Origin: Bacillota bacterium | Lineage (GTDB): Bacteria; Bacillota; UBA4882; UBA8346 | Direction of reading: 5' to 3' | Length of the DNA: 64,000 nt | Assembly: GCA_023426245.1 (NCBI GenBank) | Contig: JAFABB010000003.1 | Coordinates: forward strand, 124,001-188,000 | In this document: positions 35,112 through 44,419 of the stretch, in pieces | How the letters are laid out: each line of letters starts with the position of its first letter | Position numbering within the stretch: position 1 is the stretch's first letter | The notes under the pieces: generated by a model | The model's database searches: none | Seen by the model: only the letters and a program-made list of their open reading frames with translations | Told to the model about the DNA's origin: nothing | Position numbers and translations under genes: made by a program

Positions 35112-36614
35112 TTATTCTTCAGACTGCTTTGGGTTGGCATCTTTCGCCCACCATGGAATTCTGAAGAATATTTCTTTGCTTTTGTAAGTGTTCCATGGCG
35201 CAACCGGGGTTAAATAAGGCACACCGAAAGAACGCAGTGAAACAAGGTGAATTAAGATCACAATCAGTCCCAATAACAATCCGTAAAGTCCCAGAAATGC
35301 GCTTAGAATTAATAAAGGAAAACGGAGCACCCGCAAAGTGAGGTTGGTGGTATATCCGGGTATAGCATAGGATGATAAAGCGGTAAAAGCTACTATAATC
35401 ACGACGGATGGGGAAATATATCCGGCTTTGACTGCGGCATCGCCCATAATCAAGCCGCCCACAATGCTGATGGCGCTGCCAATGGGCCTTGGCAGACGCA
35501 CGCCGACTTCGCGGACTACTTCAAAAGATATTTCCAATAACAAAATTTCAATAAAGGCAGGGAAAGGAATATTTTCCCGCGCTGCAGCAATGGTTAGAAG
35601 CAACGGGGTAGGTATCAAGTCGGGGTGAAAGGTGCTGACTGCGACATAAATAGATGGTAAAGTCAGTAAAGCAACTAGACAAAGCATTCGGATCCAACGT
35701 AAAAATGTTCCGATGTAAAAATTTTCATAAAAATCCTCATTGGCTTGCAGGGATTCTAAAAACAGGTAGGGTACGGTCAATACGAAGGGCGTGTTGTCGG
35801 TCAGGATAGCCACTTTTCCCTCAACCAAAAGCGCGGCCACTTTATCCGGCCGTTCGGTTCGGCCAATCGTGTAAAATGGAGAAAGCGGGCTATCTTTGAT
35901 CAATTCCTCAATATAGCCACTTTCCAAGACCAAATCGATCTCAATCTTTTTTAATCTCCTGCGAAGTTCGGCAACGACTTTTTCATCGGCTACTCCTTTG
36001 ATGTAAGCGATCATGACGGCATTTTTACTCAGATTTCCGATGGCAAACGATTCCGTCTGTAAACGTGGACTCCGAATCCGCCTTCGGATTAACGCCATAT
36101 TTACTTTCAATACTTCAGTGAAACCGTCGCGGGGGCCTCTGATTACCGGTTCAATAATCGGTTCGCTAACGGATCTGGAAGGGATTTTGCCAGTACCAAC
36201 GATCAGTGCGGCAGAATGACCATCAATGAAAATGATTGTGTCGCCACTCAGAAGAGAGTCGACCAGCTTTGAAGAATCCTCACTTTCCTTTACTTCGGCA
36301 ATACTCATCACTGAGTCTTTGATTTTTAGGAAGGCATTGGCCGGAGTTAAATCGCTTTCCTTATGGAAGGGTTTAAAAATTCCCTCCGTGATTAACAATT
36401 GATCGGACATGCCATCCATCGTGACAACGGCGCAAGCTACTTTTTCGTCAGCGCCGGCTTTATAATCCCGTATCAAAATATCAGGGCAGTTACCCATGAT
36501 TTCTTTCAATTGAAGAAGGTTTTTTTCCAGGTTATTGTGCACACGGAGTTCAGCTGCAGTTTCAGTTTTTGTTTTTTCTTTATTATCTGTTTTTTTGGAG
36601 ACTCTTTTTAGCAT
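35112..36614 (-). CDS. Spore germination protein, GerA family (second operon)
   Basis: The A subunit, about 500 residues. Start uncertain: ATG 36614 has GGGAAG eight bases upstream, while the frame extends to an ATG at 36680 without a good site. The N-terminal 30 residues are Lys/Thr-rich, then the soluble domain (RSVSEPIIEPVIRGPRDGFTE near 180-200, IRRRIRSPRLQTES near 208) and the membrane domain from about 285 on. Hydrophobic C-terminal helices end in a GVPYLTPVAPW motif shared with the first operon's FAVPWGPW. Confidence 0.93.
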   Translation of the reverse strand: MLKRVSKKTDNKEKTKTETAAELRVHNNLEKNLLQLKEIMGNCPDILIRDYKAGADEKVACAVVTMDGMSDQLLITEGIFKPFHKESDLTPANAFLKIKDSVMSIAEVKESEDSSKLVDSLLSGDTIIFIDGHSAALIVGTGKIPSRSVSEPIIEPVIRGPRDGFTEVLKVNMALIRRRIRSPRLQTESFAIGNLSKNAVMIAYIKGVADEKVVAELRRRLKKIEIDLVLESGYIEELIKDSPLSPFYTIGRTERPDKVAALLVEGKVAILTDNTPFVLTVPYLFLESLQANEDFYENFYIGTFLRWIRMLCLVALLTLPSIYVAVSTFHPDLIPTPLLLTIAAARENIPFPAFIEILLLEISFEVVREVGVRLPRPIGSAISIVGGLIMGDAAVKAGYISPSVVIIVAFTALSSYAIPGYTTNLTLRVLRFPLLILSAFLGLYGLLLGLIVILIHLVSLRSFGVPYLTPVAPWNTYKSKEIFFRIPWWAKDANPKQSEE

Positions 36615-36901
36615 GGATAATCTTCCCGGCTTTAGTTTAAACTCATTGTTTCCCAAAAAACCGTTTAAAAATGAAACCATCTTTTGAGTATTGTTCCAGA
36701 TATATAAAAAGATATTCCCCTTTAAAGATGACTAAAATCCTTATTTCTCCGATTGCAGGAATTCCTTAAAACAATCATTCACCAAATGATAACAGATTTT
36801 TTTGAGTAAAATCAATTTACCAGGAGAAAAGAGTTCCTCGGACTTGATTCTTTTACAACCAATGGATACATTTACTTAAATTTCAATTAACGGGAACGAC
36901 A

Positions 36902-36930
36902 TTGACTACATATCATAATATTTATACAAT
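36902..36930 (+). promoter_or_regulatory. Sigma-A-like promoter of the radical SAM cassette
   Basis: TTGACT (36902-36907) and TACAAT (36925-36930) separated by exactly 17 bases. It implies a leader of about 215 bases before the first gene. The rest of 36615-36901 is AT-rich with no gene seen. Confidence 0.6.
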
Positions 36931-37015
36931 TATGAATGTAATCAATGGCCTTCGAGTTAAAAAACTGGAGGGACTATTGTTTAAGGAGAAATTTGAAAGA
37001 GTGAGGCGCTCGTTT

Positions 37016-37035
37016 TTTTGACACCGATGTCAAAA
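37016..37035 (+). promoter_or_regulatory. Perfect dyad in the leader of the radical SAM cassette
   Basis: TTTTGACA and TGTCAAAA, 8-base arms separated by four bases (CCGA), about 86 bases downstream of the -10 element. It could be a repressor site (roadblock) or an RNA hairpin. No known regulator is adjacent. Confidence 0.4.
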
Positions 37036-37151
37036 GGGCTAGGGGTTGGGGTTGCTTTCCGTTACAATGAATTTGTCTCAATGCCGTCGGCCCGTTGGAA
37101 TCGCTGAAGCAATGAATACAATCAAAGTCAATAAAAATAAAGGAGACCGAC

Positions 37152-38330
37152 ATGCATACCCGCGGATTTGACAGCAATCAAGGGACCATCAAAGCTCCAA
37201 AAAAGTTGAAGGGTAAATATTGCCTGCAACCCTTCACCAATGTCGATATCCACAGTAACAACGGAGTACGCTGCTGCAGTGAGTCGTGGATGCCAAGCTG
37301 GATCGGGGATTTTTCCCGAAATTCCATCGAGGAGATTTGGAATTCCCCCAAAATACAGGAAATCAGGGAAAGCGTTTTAGAAGGTACGTATCAATATTGC
37401 GATTGGCACCAATGTCCTTTTTATTGCAACGACCGGTATTATTTATACTCCCGGGAAGAAATGGAGAATCCCCAAAGCCTTCCGGACTTACAGCGTAACC
37501 GTTTAACAAAATACAGGCCGTGGATTCAATATATTTTGGAAGGTAAAACCGAGCTGAAAATCATGCCGGCTAATTATAACCTGGCATATGACGAGACCTG
37601 CAATTTACAATGCCCCAGTTGCCGTAAGACGGCCAGGATTTATGCCCAGGGCCCGGAATATCAATCCCGTCTGGATATTCAGCAGAAATTGTTGCAAGAA
37701 GTGGAAGCCAAAGGATTCGATAATATTGGACGCTTTAACCTGACCGGTTCCGGGGAGCCTTTTAGTTCCAAAATATTCCGAGAGTTTCTGTTTGATTTTG
37801 ACGGCGGCAAACATCCCAAGCTGGATATTAATATTCAATCCAACGGGCTTTTGTTTACTCCGGAAGTGTGGCGGAAGATGGAAAAAATTCACGACAATAT
37901 CAACGAAGTGATCATTTCCCTGGATGCTTCCTGCGGGGAGACTTACCAGAAAATCCGGGTTAACGGGAATTTTGAAGTTCTGCTGAAAAATATCGAATTT
38001 TTAGCAGGGCTGCGGCAGGGAAATAAGATCAGACGTTTGATGCTGGCTTTTGTGGTCCAAGAAAAAAATTACCGGGAAATGGTCCCCGCCCTTGAAATTG
38101 GCCGGAAATATCAGGTGGATTTGTTCATATTCAACCTGCTCAATGACTGGATGTCATGGTCGAAAGCGGAATACGAGCAAAATGCGGTCTGGAAAGTGTA
38201 CCATCCGGAGTACTCCGACTTTATCGAAATTTTACGGAACCCAATCTTTGACGACCCAATGATTGACCTGGGGAATATGACGGAATACCGTTTGAGGGCC
38301 AAGGAAAAACGCACGGTGAAGGAAGCGTAA
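37152..38330 (+). CDS. Radical SAM protein with N-terminal SPASM-like domain
   Basis: A 392-residue enzyme with AAAGGAG upstream. The radical SAM motif CNLQCPSC (Cys150, 154, 157) lies unusually far in. Before it, residues about 24-97 hold a SPASM-like cysteine set: CLQPFTNVDIHSNNGVRCC, then IGDFSRNSIEEIWNSP, and CDWHQCPFYC. In most SPASM proteins this domain follows the radical SAM barrel; here it precedes it. The barrel continues with LTGSGEPF and NIQSNGLLF. SPASM enzymes often modify peptides or handle sugars through auxiliary iron-sulphur clusters. It heads a four-gene cassette; no obvious precursor peptide is nearby. Confidence 0.85.
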   Translation: MHTRGFDSNQGTIKAPKKLKGKYCLQPFTNVDIHSNNGVRCCSESWMPSWIGDFSRNSIEEIWNSPKIQEIRESVLEGTYQYCDWHQCPFYCNDRYYLYSREEMENPQSLPDLQRNRLTKYRPWIQYILEGKTELKIMPANYNLAYDETCNLQCPSCRKTARIYAQGPEYQSRLDIQQKLLQEVEAKGFDNIGRFNLTGSGEPFSSKIFREFLFDFDGGKHPKLDINIQSNGLLFTPEVWRKMEKIHDNINEVIISLDASCGETYQKIRVNGNFEVLLKNIEFLAGLRQGNKIRRLMLAFVVQEKNYREMVPALEIGRKYQVDLFIFNLLNDWMSWSKAEYEQNAVWKVYHPEYSDFIEILRNPIFDDPMIDLGNMTEYRLRAKEKRTVKEA

Positions 38331-38332
38331 GG

Positions 38333-39700
38333 ATGAAATTGAAGCAGGTAACACTTAAAAGGAATAAGACCCGGCTGATTCTTTCCAATGGCAGCGAACG
38401 CAGCGATTTTGTACCGGTTGACGAAATTTTTGCCAAACTGGGACGGATCCATGATGGTATTCAATTGCTAAAGACCTATTACCCCAGGGATCCGGCGTGG
38501 TCCAATCGCCAAAAAATCTCGACCGTAACCGCCAAAAAGGATGTCCGTTACGCCTGGGATTACGAGTATGAAGATTACCACCCCCTGGATATTTGGGAGA
38601 AAGAAAGTGTCACCCGGCAACAAATTGAAGCCCTAAAAAGTTACGGTTCCGATTTACACCTTACCTTGACGCTGGAGTTGTCCTTATCCGATGCTGAAAT
38701 CATCCAAATCGTCCAAGCGCTCAACCCCTACGGTAGAGTATTTCTGCGTATCAATCACGAGGCCAACGGCAACTGGTTCCGGTATAGCCGGCAACATACT
38801 TTTCAGGAATACAGCGACTTTTTTGTCCGCTGCCATAAAATCATCAAGAATCATTCAGCCAATATTTTTACAGTGTTCAATCTCTCCGCCGACTCCTTTG
38901 TCAATGAAAAGCTGGTGGTTGACAGGTTCCTGTATTTATCGGAGGGGCAGTTGCGGGAGGCGTTGAACGCCGCCGATTACTGGTCCATTGACAAATATGT
39001 TTCCTTACATTACGGCTGGCCCTTTGAACCGGAGATAACCGGAAAGAGCACCGCTTATTTTAAGGGTAGTATCGATCAATGGTGGCAGTTGATTGAAGAA
39101 ACGTACCTGAAAATGATTTGGCATAATCATTTGGTGGCCAAGCCTTTATTTATCAATGAATTCAACTCTGATTCCAATGTGGACGGCTATGGGGACCAGG
39201 CCCAGACCATTGGTGGGGTTTATAACCGGCTGGCCCAAGGGGAGTTTGATTGGCTGGCGGGGATTACGTTATACCAGTTCCGGGATTACGGTGGCCTGGG
39301 GCTGGAAAAAGGGAATTTAGAGGAATACCAGCCATTGCCGGCGTTAAAAGCATACCGGGAGGCCATTGGGAAATTTCAATATCAATTGGATGTGGCGGAG
39401 CAGGAATGGCAGTATTCGGATTACACTTTCACCTGGAAAGACTCAGACCATATCCGGGGCCTACAAATCAGTCAACTGGACGGAGCAAGCAGGTTAATTA
39501 ACCGCTTGGAATTTCCGCTTTTTGTGGTTTGTGGCCAAGCCCAGTCATGGATCCGGCTGGAACCCCACGAAAGTCTGGCCTTGGAGCATTTTCCGGAAAT
39601 GGTGTTGTTGATTCCCCCGTATAAGGATTCCTGCGGCGCGTTGCGGGATATGGCGACCCTTGGGGATTGCAAAGCCAGGATTGGGGAAATGTTTGAATAA
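38333..39700 (+). CDS. Glycoside-hydrolase-like TIM-barrel protein, cytoplasmic
   Basis: A 455-residue protein without a signal peptide, three bases after the radical SAM gene. Two segments look like clan GH-A/GH26 active sites: RINHEANGNWFRYS with Glu143 as possible acid/base, and PLFINEFNSDS with Glu276 as possible nucleophile, separated by a fitting distance. A further C-terminal domain (about 365-455) looks beta-rich. GH26-like or GH39-like assignment is from motif memory only. Intracellular location suggests it acts on a small glycoside or a biosynthetic intermediate, or serves as a non-hydrolytic carbohydrate enzyme in the cassette. Confidence 0.6.
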   Translation: MKLKQVTLKRNKTRLILSNGSERSDFVPVDEIFAKLGRIHDGIQLLKTYYPRDPAWSNRQKISTVTAKKDVRYAWDYEYEDYHPLDIWEKESVTRQQIEALKSYGSDLHLTLTLELSLSDAEIIQIVQALNPYGRVFLRINHEANGNWFRYSRQHTFQEYSDFFVRCHKIIKNHSANIFTVFNLSADSFVNEKLVVDRFLYLSEGQLREALNAADYWSIDKYVSLHYGWPFEPEITGKSTAYFKGSIDQWWQLIEETYLKMIWHNHLVAKPLFINEFNSDSNVDGYGDQAQTIGGVYNRLAQGEFDWLAGITLYQFRDYGGLGLEKGNLEEYQPLPALKAYREAIGKFQYQLDVAEQEWQYSDYTFTWKDSDHIRGLQISQLDGASRLINRLEFPLFVVCGQAQSWIRLEPHESLALEHFPEMVLLIPPYKDSCGALRDMATLGDCKARIGEMFE

Positions 39701-39786
39701 AGAGGGATCGATGAGCTATGAAAAAGGTGTTAACAGTTATTCCGGAACAGGTTCGTGATTTCACAACTAAAAAAGGAGAAAAAATC

Positions 39787-41133
39787 ATGAAATTACTGCT
39801 ATTAAGGCCTTATTACGGCGTAAATGTCCATGGTGATATGCATGGAGACTTGGGAATTGCTGATTACTCACCGGAGATTTTTCCGGATCTTTCATTGGTG
39901 TGCGCCGCATCGGTTGCCAACAATAATCAACTGCTAGAGTTAAACGTGATGGACGCCAATGCCGAAAAATTATATCCGGTGCAGGTCATTGAAAAAATCC
40001 GAAAGGGTACCCATGTTATTTTATTAAAAGCAGCGGCGCCAACGATTCAATATGATATTGATTTCGCCATTCAATTAAAGAAACATTTTCCTGAGGCCAG
40101 GTTAATCCTAGGCGGGCATATCGCCAAGATTCTAAAAACGTGGATTCAAACCAATGTGCCGGAAATTGAGGAAGTAGTGGAAATCCCCCTTGAGAACTAT
40201 GTGACGGAGTTGGTCAATGGCAAGGGCTCTTGGAAGGGAATCGACTATTTGCCGAATCCCGATTATACCTTGTTGCCTTATAAGAAATATCGTAGCGCCG
40301 ATGGTGAGCTCAGAGGTTGCTTGTATATGAGCCGGGGTTGCCCCAGCGGATGCGCTTATTGCCCATATTCATCCTTTTACCAACAGGGCATTGAGTTCCG
40401 ATCGCCGGAAAAGGTCATTAATGATATTAAAGCATTATTGAAACTGGGGATTAAGGTCATCCACTTCCGGGATCAATATTTTACGTTAAATAAAAAAGCC
40501 GTGACCGATTTATGCCGGATGATCCGTCAACAAAAGCTGGACTTTAAATGGCGCTGCGAAACCAGAGCGGAGTCCTTGAATATCGAATTAATCAATCGGA
40601 TGGTTGAAGCTGGAATGGAAATGATCAGTTTCGGCATTGAGTCGGCCTCGGAAAAAACATTGAAAAACTATCGGAGGCCTGTAAACAATCTGGATAAGGT
40701 GAAAGAATATACCCACTATTTAAATCAAAAAAACGTCAAGACATTGGCTTTCTATATCATCGGATTTCCCGGCGACACCTGGGAAAAAATCCAGGCCACT
40801 TACAAGTTGGCGCTGGAAATAAAAAGTACCTATGCTAAATTCTCAATCTTTTCCCAATGCATCTTGGGTGTTCAGGGGAAGGAATTGACTCCGGGGGATT
40901 TTTCGCCATTCGAAAATACGATGGTCCAAAATCCCTCCAAATACCTTTCCCAGAATGAACTACACTATCTTGTAAACCACCTGATGCTGTCTTATCACTC
41001 GGAAATGAACGGCATGAAAAACGCCTACAAGTTTCATTATATGAATCAAATGCGGTTTGAGGAATTTTTGAAGAATGTCAAAAAATATATGCAGAACCGG
41101 TCGGTGATGGAAATCGAGGAAAAAATATCGTAG
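39787..41133 (+). CDS. B12-binding-type radical SAM protein
   Basis: A 448-residue enzyme of the BchE/elongator-type arrangement: an N-terminal cobalamin-binding-like Rossmann domain (residues about 1-140, LILGGHIAKILK near 115) and a radical SAM barrel with CPSGCAYC (Cys185, 189, 192). ATG 39787 has AAAGGAG upstream; the frame from 39718 lacks support. MISFGIESASEKTLKNY near 283 and FYIIGFPGDTWE near 318 are hallmark segments. The canonical cobalamin DxHxxG motif is not apparent, so cobalamin use is uncertain. Such enzymes perform methylations and C-C bond chemistry. Confidence 0.87.
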   Translation: MKLLLLRPYYGVNVHGDMHGDLGIADYSPEIFPDLSLVCAASVANNNQLLELNVMDANAEKLYPVQVIEKIRKGTHVILLKAAAPTIQYDIDFAIQLKKHFPEARLILGGHIAKILKTWIQTNVPEIEEVVEIPLENYVTELVNGKGSWKGIDYLPNPDYTLLPYKKYRSADGELRGCLYMSRGCPSGCAYCPYSSFYQQGIEFRSPEKVINDIKALLKLGIKVIHFRDQYFTLNKKAVTDLCRMIRQQKLDFKWRCETRAESLNIELINRMVEAGMEMISFGIESASEKTLKNYRRPVNNLDKVKEYTHYLNQKNVKTLAFYIIGFPGDTWEKIQATYKLALEIKSTYAKFSIFSQCILGVQGKELTPGDFSPFENTMVQNPSKYLSQNELHYLVNHLMLSYHSEMNGMKNAYKFHYMNQMRFEEFLKNVKKYMQNRSVMEIEEKIS

Positions 41134-41144
41134 GAGGGATCGGG

Positions 41145-42245
41145 ATGGTATTTGACTTTAATGATTATTTACCGGATTTTCAATCGGAGGCGGCAACCAA
41201 GGAATCTCTCCGGCAAAGGCTGGCTGACTATTTTCACTGCCATCACGCAACCTTGGTAGGGAACGGGACCATCGCCATCGAGATTGCCCTGAGGGCTTTT
41301 GGGCTAAAAAGAGGAACCAAGGTGATTGTTCCGGATCTGTCCTTTATCGCTACCGCCACTGCGGTTGCCAATAGCGGTATGATACCGTTGTATGCCGATA
41401 TTGGCGAAGAATACTTCGGGTTAACGGTAGAGTCGGTAAGACAACAATATGACAGGAATGATAATGTCGGAGCGGTAATTGTAGTGCATTTCGCGGGGTT
41501 TGTTAACCGGCAAATATTCGCCATTAAGGAATTTTGCCAAGAAAAGAATCTCTATTTGCTGGAGGATTGCGCTCAAGTGTTCCCCTGCACTATAAACGGG
41601 AAACGGGTGGGCACCATCGGCGATGCCGGAACTTTCAGCCTGCAATCATCGAAAGTTGTCAATTGCGGCGAAGGAGGCATTATTACCACGAAATCCGAGG
41701 TCCTCACCCAAAGATGTGAAGCCATTTCCAACTGGGGTTTGAGTTCTCCGGGAATTGGGAGGGATTCCAAGCTACCCAGCAGTAATTTCCGGATGAGTGC
41801 GGTCCAAAGTTATTTTGTCTTAAAGCAAATGGAACAGTTGAATGGAATTGTAGCGGAAAGACTTCGGAAATATTCAGAATTCAAGGATTTGGCAAAGAAA
41901 TACAATCTTGAACCGGCATTGCCTCGGGAAAAGGAGGGCATCATCGACTGCCCCTTTTTTTTTCCACTTAAAAGCAGCAAACGAAAGCTCAATATGTTAG
42001 AACCCCGGACGGAATATCCGATGCGCAAATCGACGATGGTAGCATCGATCCTTGGGTTTTTTCATCCGGACTTATTGGAAATCTATCAAAGCCTTCACTA
42101 TGAAACCGATCGTATCAGCGATAAAGTCATCCGGGAGATTGATTTTATCAATATCCAGAGTTGCGAGAGTTCTTCCGCTGAGGGGATTATCCGTCAATAT
42201 TGGATGCCGGAAAATGTCGGGAATCATCAATTCATCCTAAAATAA
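41145..42245 (+). CDS. DegT/DnrJ/EryC1/StrS-family aminotransferase
   Basis: A 366-residue PLP enzyme, usually acting on sugar nucleotides or amino-cyclitol precursors. AGGAGGGATCGGG precedes the ATG. The PLP lysine is Lys170 in SLQSSKVVNCGEGG; upstream are NGTIAIEIALRAFG near 38-51, PDLSFIATATAVANSGMIP near 63-81, and LLEDCAQVFP near 143 with the PLP-ring Asp. The N-terminus is slightly short, and the C-terminal third departs from typical DegT enzymes. Last gene of the cassette; together with two radical SAM enzymes it suggests synthesis of an unusual amino sugar or cyclitol (inferred). Confidence 0.88.
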   Translation: MVFDFNDYLPDFQSEAATKESLRQRLADYFHCHHATLVGNGTIAIEIALRAFGLKRGTKVIVPDLSFIATATAVANSGMIPLYADIGEEYFGLTVESVRQQYDRNDNVGAVIVVHFAGFVNRQIFAIKEFCQEKNLYLLEDCAQVFPCTINGKRVGTIGDAGTFSLQSSKVVNCGEGGIITTKSEVLTQRCEAISNWGLSSPGIGRDSKLPSSNFRMSAVQSYFVLKQMEQLNGIVAERLRKYSEFKDLAKKYNLEPALPREKEGIIDCPFFFPLKSSKRKLNMLEPRTEYPMRKSTMVASILGFFHPDLLEIYQSLHYETDRISDKVIREIDFINIQSCESSSAEGIIRQYWMPENVGNHQFILK

Positions 42246-42246
42246 T

Positions 42247-42361
42247 GGGCTGTTGCACAAAAGTAATTGAAATCAATGAGATATACAATAAATTTCTATG
42301 ATAAATATATGCAACCATAAACTTATTGTATATCTCTATCAATATTTTTTGCGACAGCCCC
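42247..42361. mobile_element. MITE-like palindromic element, copy 1
   Basis: A 115-base element with terminal inverted repeats GGGCTGTTGCACAAAA and TTTTTTGCGACAGCCCC, and an inner perfect 14-base stem GAGATATACAATAA/TTATTGTATATCTC. No coding capacity. It begins two bases after the aminotransferase stop and may act as its terminator. A second copy lies at 46924-47044, and one end-fragment at 44229-44254. Confidence 0.75.
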
Positions 42362-42461
42362 TTTTAAATTTTTCGGGAGTATGGTATCCGTAGAAAATAA
42401 CGTCGAAATGAGCTGATTTAACAAAACCGTTTGCGTTTGGTCATTTTATGGAATGGGAAAA

Positions 42462-43242
42462 TCATTTGCTTAATTCGCTAATGGGAGCAGGATAGCGGAT
42501 TTTTCGAGCTTTCGCCAGTGTTACATTTCTTCGGTAATAAAACCCGATATTTTGAATGATGTGACGATAAATGACAGTCAGGGTATTTGTTCTGGTAAAG
42601 TCGACTTTAAAATCTCCGCTTTTGATACTTTTTATTAAATCTTCTATGCTATAAACCGATTCCGGGAATAACATCAAACTCCGGCCGATCTCTTGAATTT
42701 GATGGGCATCGCTACCGGCCGTATTGGGTACTTTTAATGATTTTGATGCATAGTAAACTTTAAACATGGCCCGAATGGTAGTTGTGGCGTTAAAACCTTC
42801 CAAGCCGTCTAATCCTAAATGGAAGATTTTAGAACCCAGGGAATTGAAATGAAAGGGATGGGCCGCTACTGCAATTCCTTTTTGGGCATGAATCTCATCA
42901 ATTGTTTCCCGGGCGGATAATCCTTTTTTGATTTCCTGACGAATGTTATAGGCCAATATATGCCCATCCCTGGAAGAAATCTCACATCCCGGCAGCAATA
43001 GGATATTTAGATTCTTTTGGGCAATGATGTTTTTGGCTTCATAGTATCCTGCCATTGAATCATGATCCGAAATCGAGATGATTTGAATGGATAAGGTTAA
43101 TGGCTCTTCGTAGAATTTGTTCAACTGATTGCACGGAATCATAAAAGAGCGGGAAATAAGGGAGGCGGGAATTGATATTGCTATGAATATGCAAGTCTGC
43201 CTTTAAGATTGTCTTCACTCCCTTGTTTTTGGATGTAGCCAT
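42462..43242 (-). pseudogene. PHP-domain phosphoesterase gene interrupted by a frameshift
   Basis: Two overlapping frames join into one PHP protein of about 260 residues. The first (43242 to about 43095) carries metal motif I, KADLHIHSN; the second (to 42462) carries motif II SISDHDSM, motif III AAHPFHFN and motif IV AGSDAH. Removing one base near 43090-43100 fuses RRAINL to SIQIISISDHDS and restores the family sequence. The remaining sequence is undamaged, so the break is recent, a sequencing error, or a programmed event. PHP proteins hydrolyse phosphoesters, including nucleoside 3',5'-bisphosphates. Confidence 0.75.
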
Positions 43243-43502
43243 AGTTCCATATTAATGAAAAAATGTTAAAGATGAGGCTATTTTGTGTTTAAATTCGGTT
43301 TAATCTCGAATAAAGATTCAATTTCCATATGATCATAGGGTTATAAAATTGATAAATTCCTATGAAAGAATTATTCTCGGGAAAATATCAGTTATAATAG
43401 AATAAAAATGAGATATTCAATGCCAAGCAATGGAGCTGGGGGATACAGAGAAAACTGGCTTTTTAAATTAAATTGAGAAGAGAAGAAAACCCGGGAGCGG
43501 AA

Positions 43503-44213
43503 ATGGAGATATACCAGAAAAGACAAAGGCTGCTATATTTATTGGTCAGTTGCATATTTTTATTGATTATCGTGCTTTTATTTGTTAATTATGGTGGTAA
43601 ATTAATTTCGATCGTTAGCAATCCCGATAAGTTTCGAAAATTTTTGGCAGCTTATGGGTCAATGAGTGTTTTGGTTTTTATTTTAATGCAAATGATAGCA
43701 GTAATTTTAGCTCCTATTCCTAGTGAATTGTTGTTAATCGCCGGAGGGTATATTTTTGGAGCAATTTTGGGTTTTGTTTATTCCATCATTGGAATTTTGA
43801 TCGGATCTTTCCTGGTATTTTTTATTTCCAGGATTTTTGGTTATGGCTTAATCAAAACTTTGATACCGGAAAAACAATTCAATCGCTTCGCTTTTTTAGC
43901 CAAAACCCGAAAGTATGAAATCGGGCTTTTTTTATTGTATCTGATTCCGGAAATACCGAAGGATATTCTAACATATATTGTTGGGTTAACTCCGGTAAAT
44001 CCGCTGCGTTTTATTATCTTTTCCACTTTGGCCAGAATTCCTTGTGTAATCGGATCTACCTACATAGGAGCCAATCTCCGGCAGCGGAACTATATACCAA
44101 TCATATTGATTATAATGATTGTAGGTGTTTTTTTGTTATCGGCTTATCTAAATCGTGACAGAATTCTTGTCATAATAAAGTCGTCATCCCACAAAGATGT
44201 CTCAGAGAAATAG
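43503..44213 (+). CDS. TVP38/TMEM64-family (VTT domain) membrane protein
   Basis: A 236-residue membrane protein. ATG 43503 has GGGAG six bases upstream; the frame back to TTG 43473 is less likely. The VTT core is visible: PIPSELLLIAGGYIFG near 74-89 and LYLIPEIPKDILTYIVG near 148-164, with reentrant Gly/Pro segments. Family members act in lipid transport or scrambling in other organisms; the role here is unknown. A paralogue lies at 52262-52969 with the same ISIVxNPDK segment. Confidence 0.85.
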   Translation: MEIYQKRQRLLYLLVSCIFLLIIVLLFVNYGGKLISIVSNPDKFRKFLAAYGSMSVLVFILMQMIAVILAPIPSELLLIAGGYIFGAILGFVYSIIGILIGSFLVFFISRIFGYGLIKTLIPEKQFNRFAFLAKTRKYEIGLFLLYLIPEIPKDILTYIVGLTPVNPLRFIIFSTLARIPCVIGSTYIGANLRQRNYIPIILIIMIVGVFLLSAYLNRDRILVIIKSSSHKDVSEK

Positions 44214-44346
44214 GTATTCGATAACTTGTAAAGTACTTTTGCGACAACCTCTTTTTAAGGGGGAAAGATAAAAGGGTTAGAAATGAAGGGTGATAGAGTA
44301 AACTTTTCATTCAAACCTCAAATTGACGGGTCATGAAAATATTCAC

Positions 44347-44372
44347 AACCACTGATAAAGTGGTTTTTTATT
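44347..44372 (+). terminator. Terminator in the 44.2-44.8 kb gap
   Basis: Stem AACCACT/AGTGGTT with a GATAA loop followed by TTTTTATTTT. It probably ends transcription of the VTT gene, 134 bases upstream. Confidence 0.75.
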
Positions 44373-44419
44373 TTAAATCAGTAATAGGGAAGTTGGCTGT
44401 TATAGTTTTCCTTTAGTTT

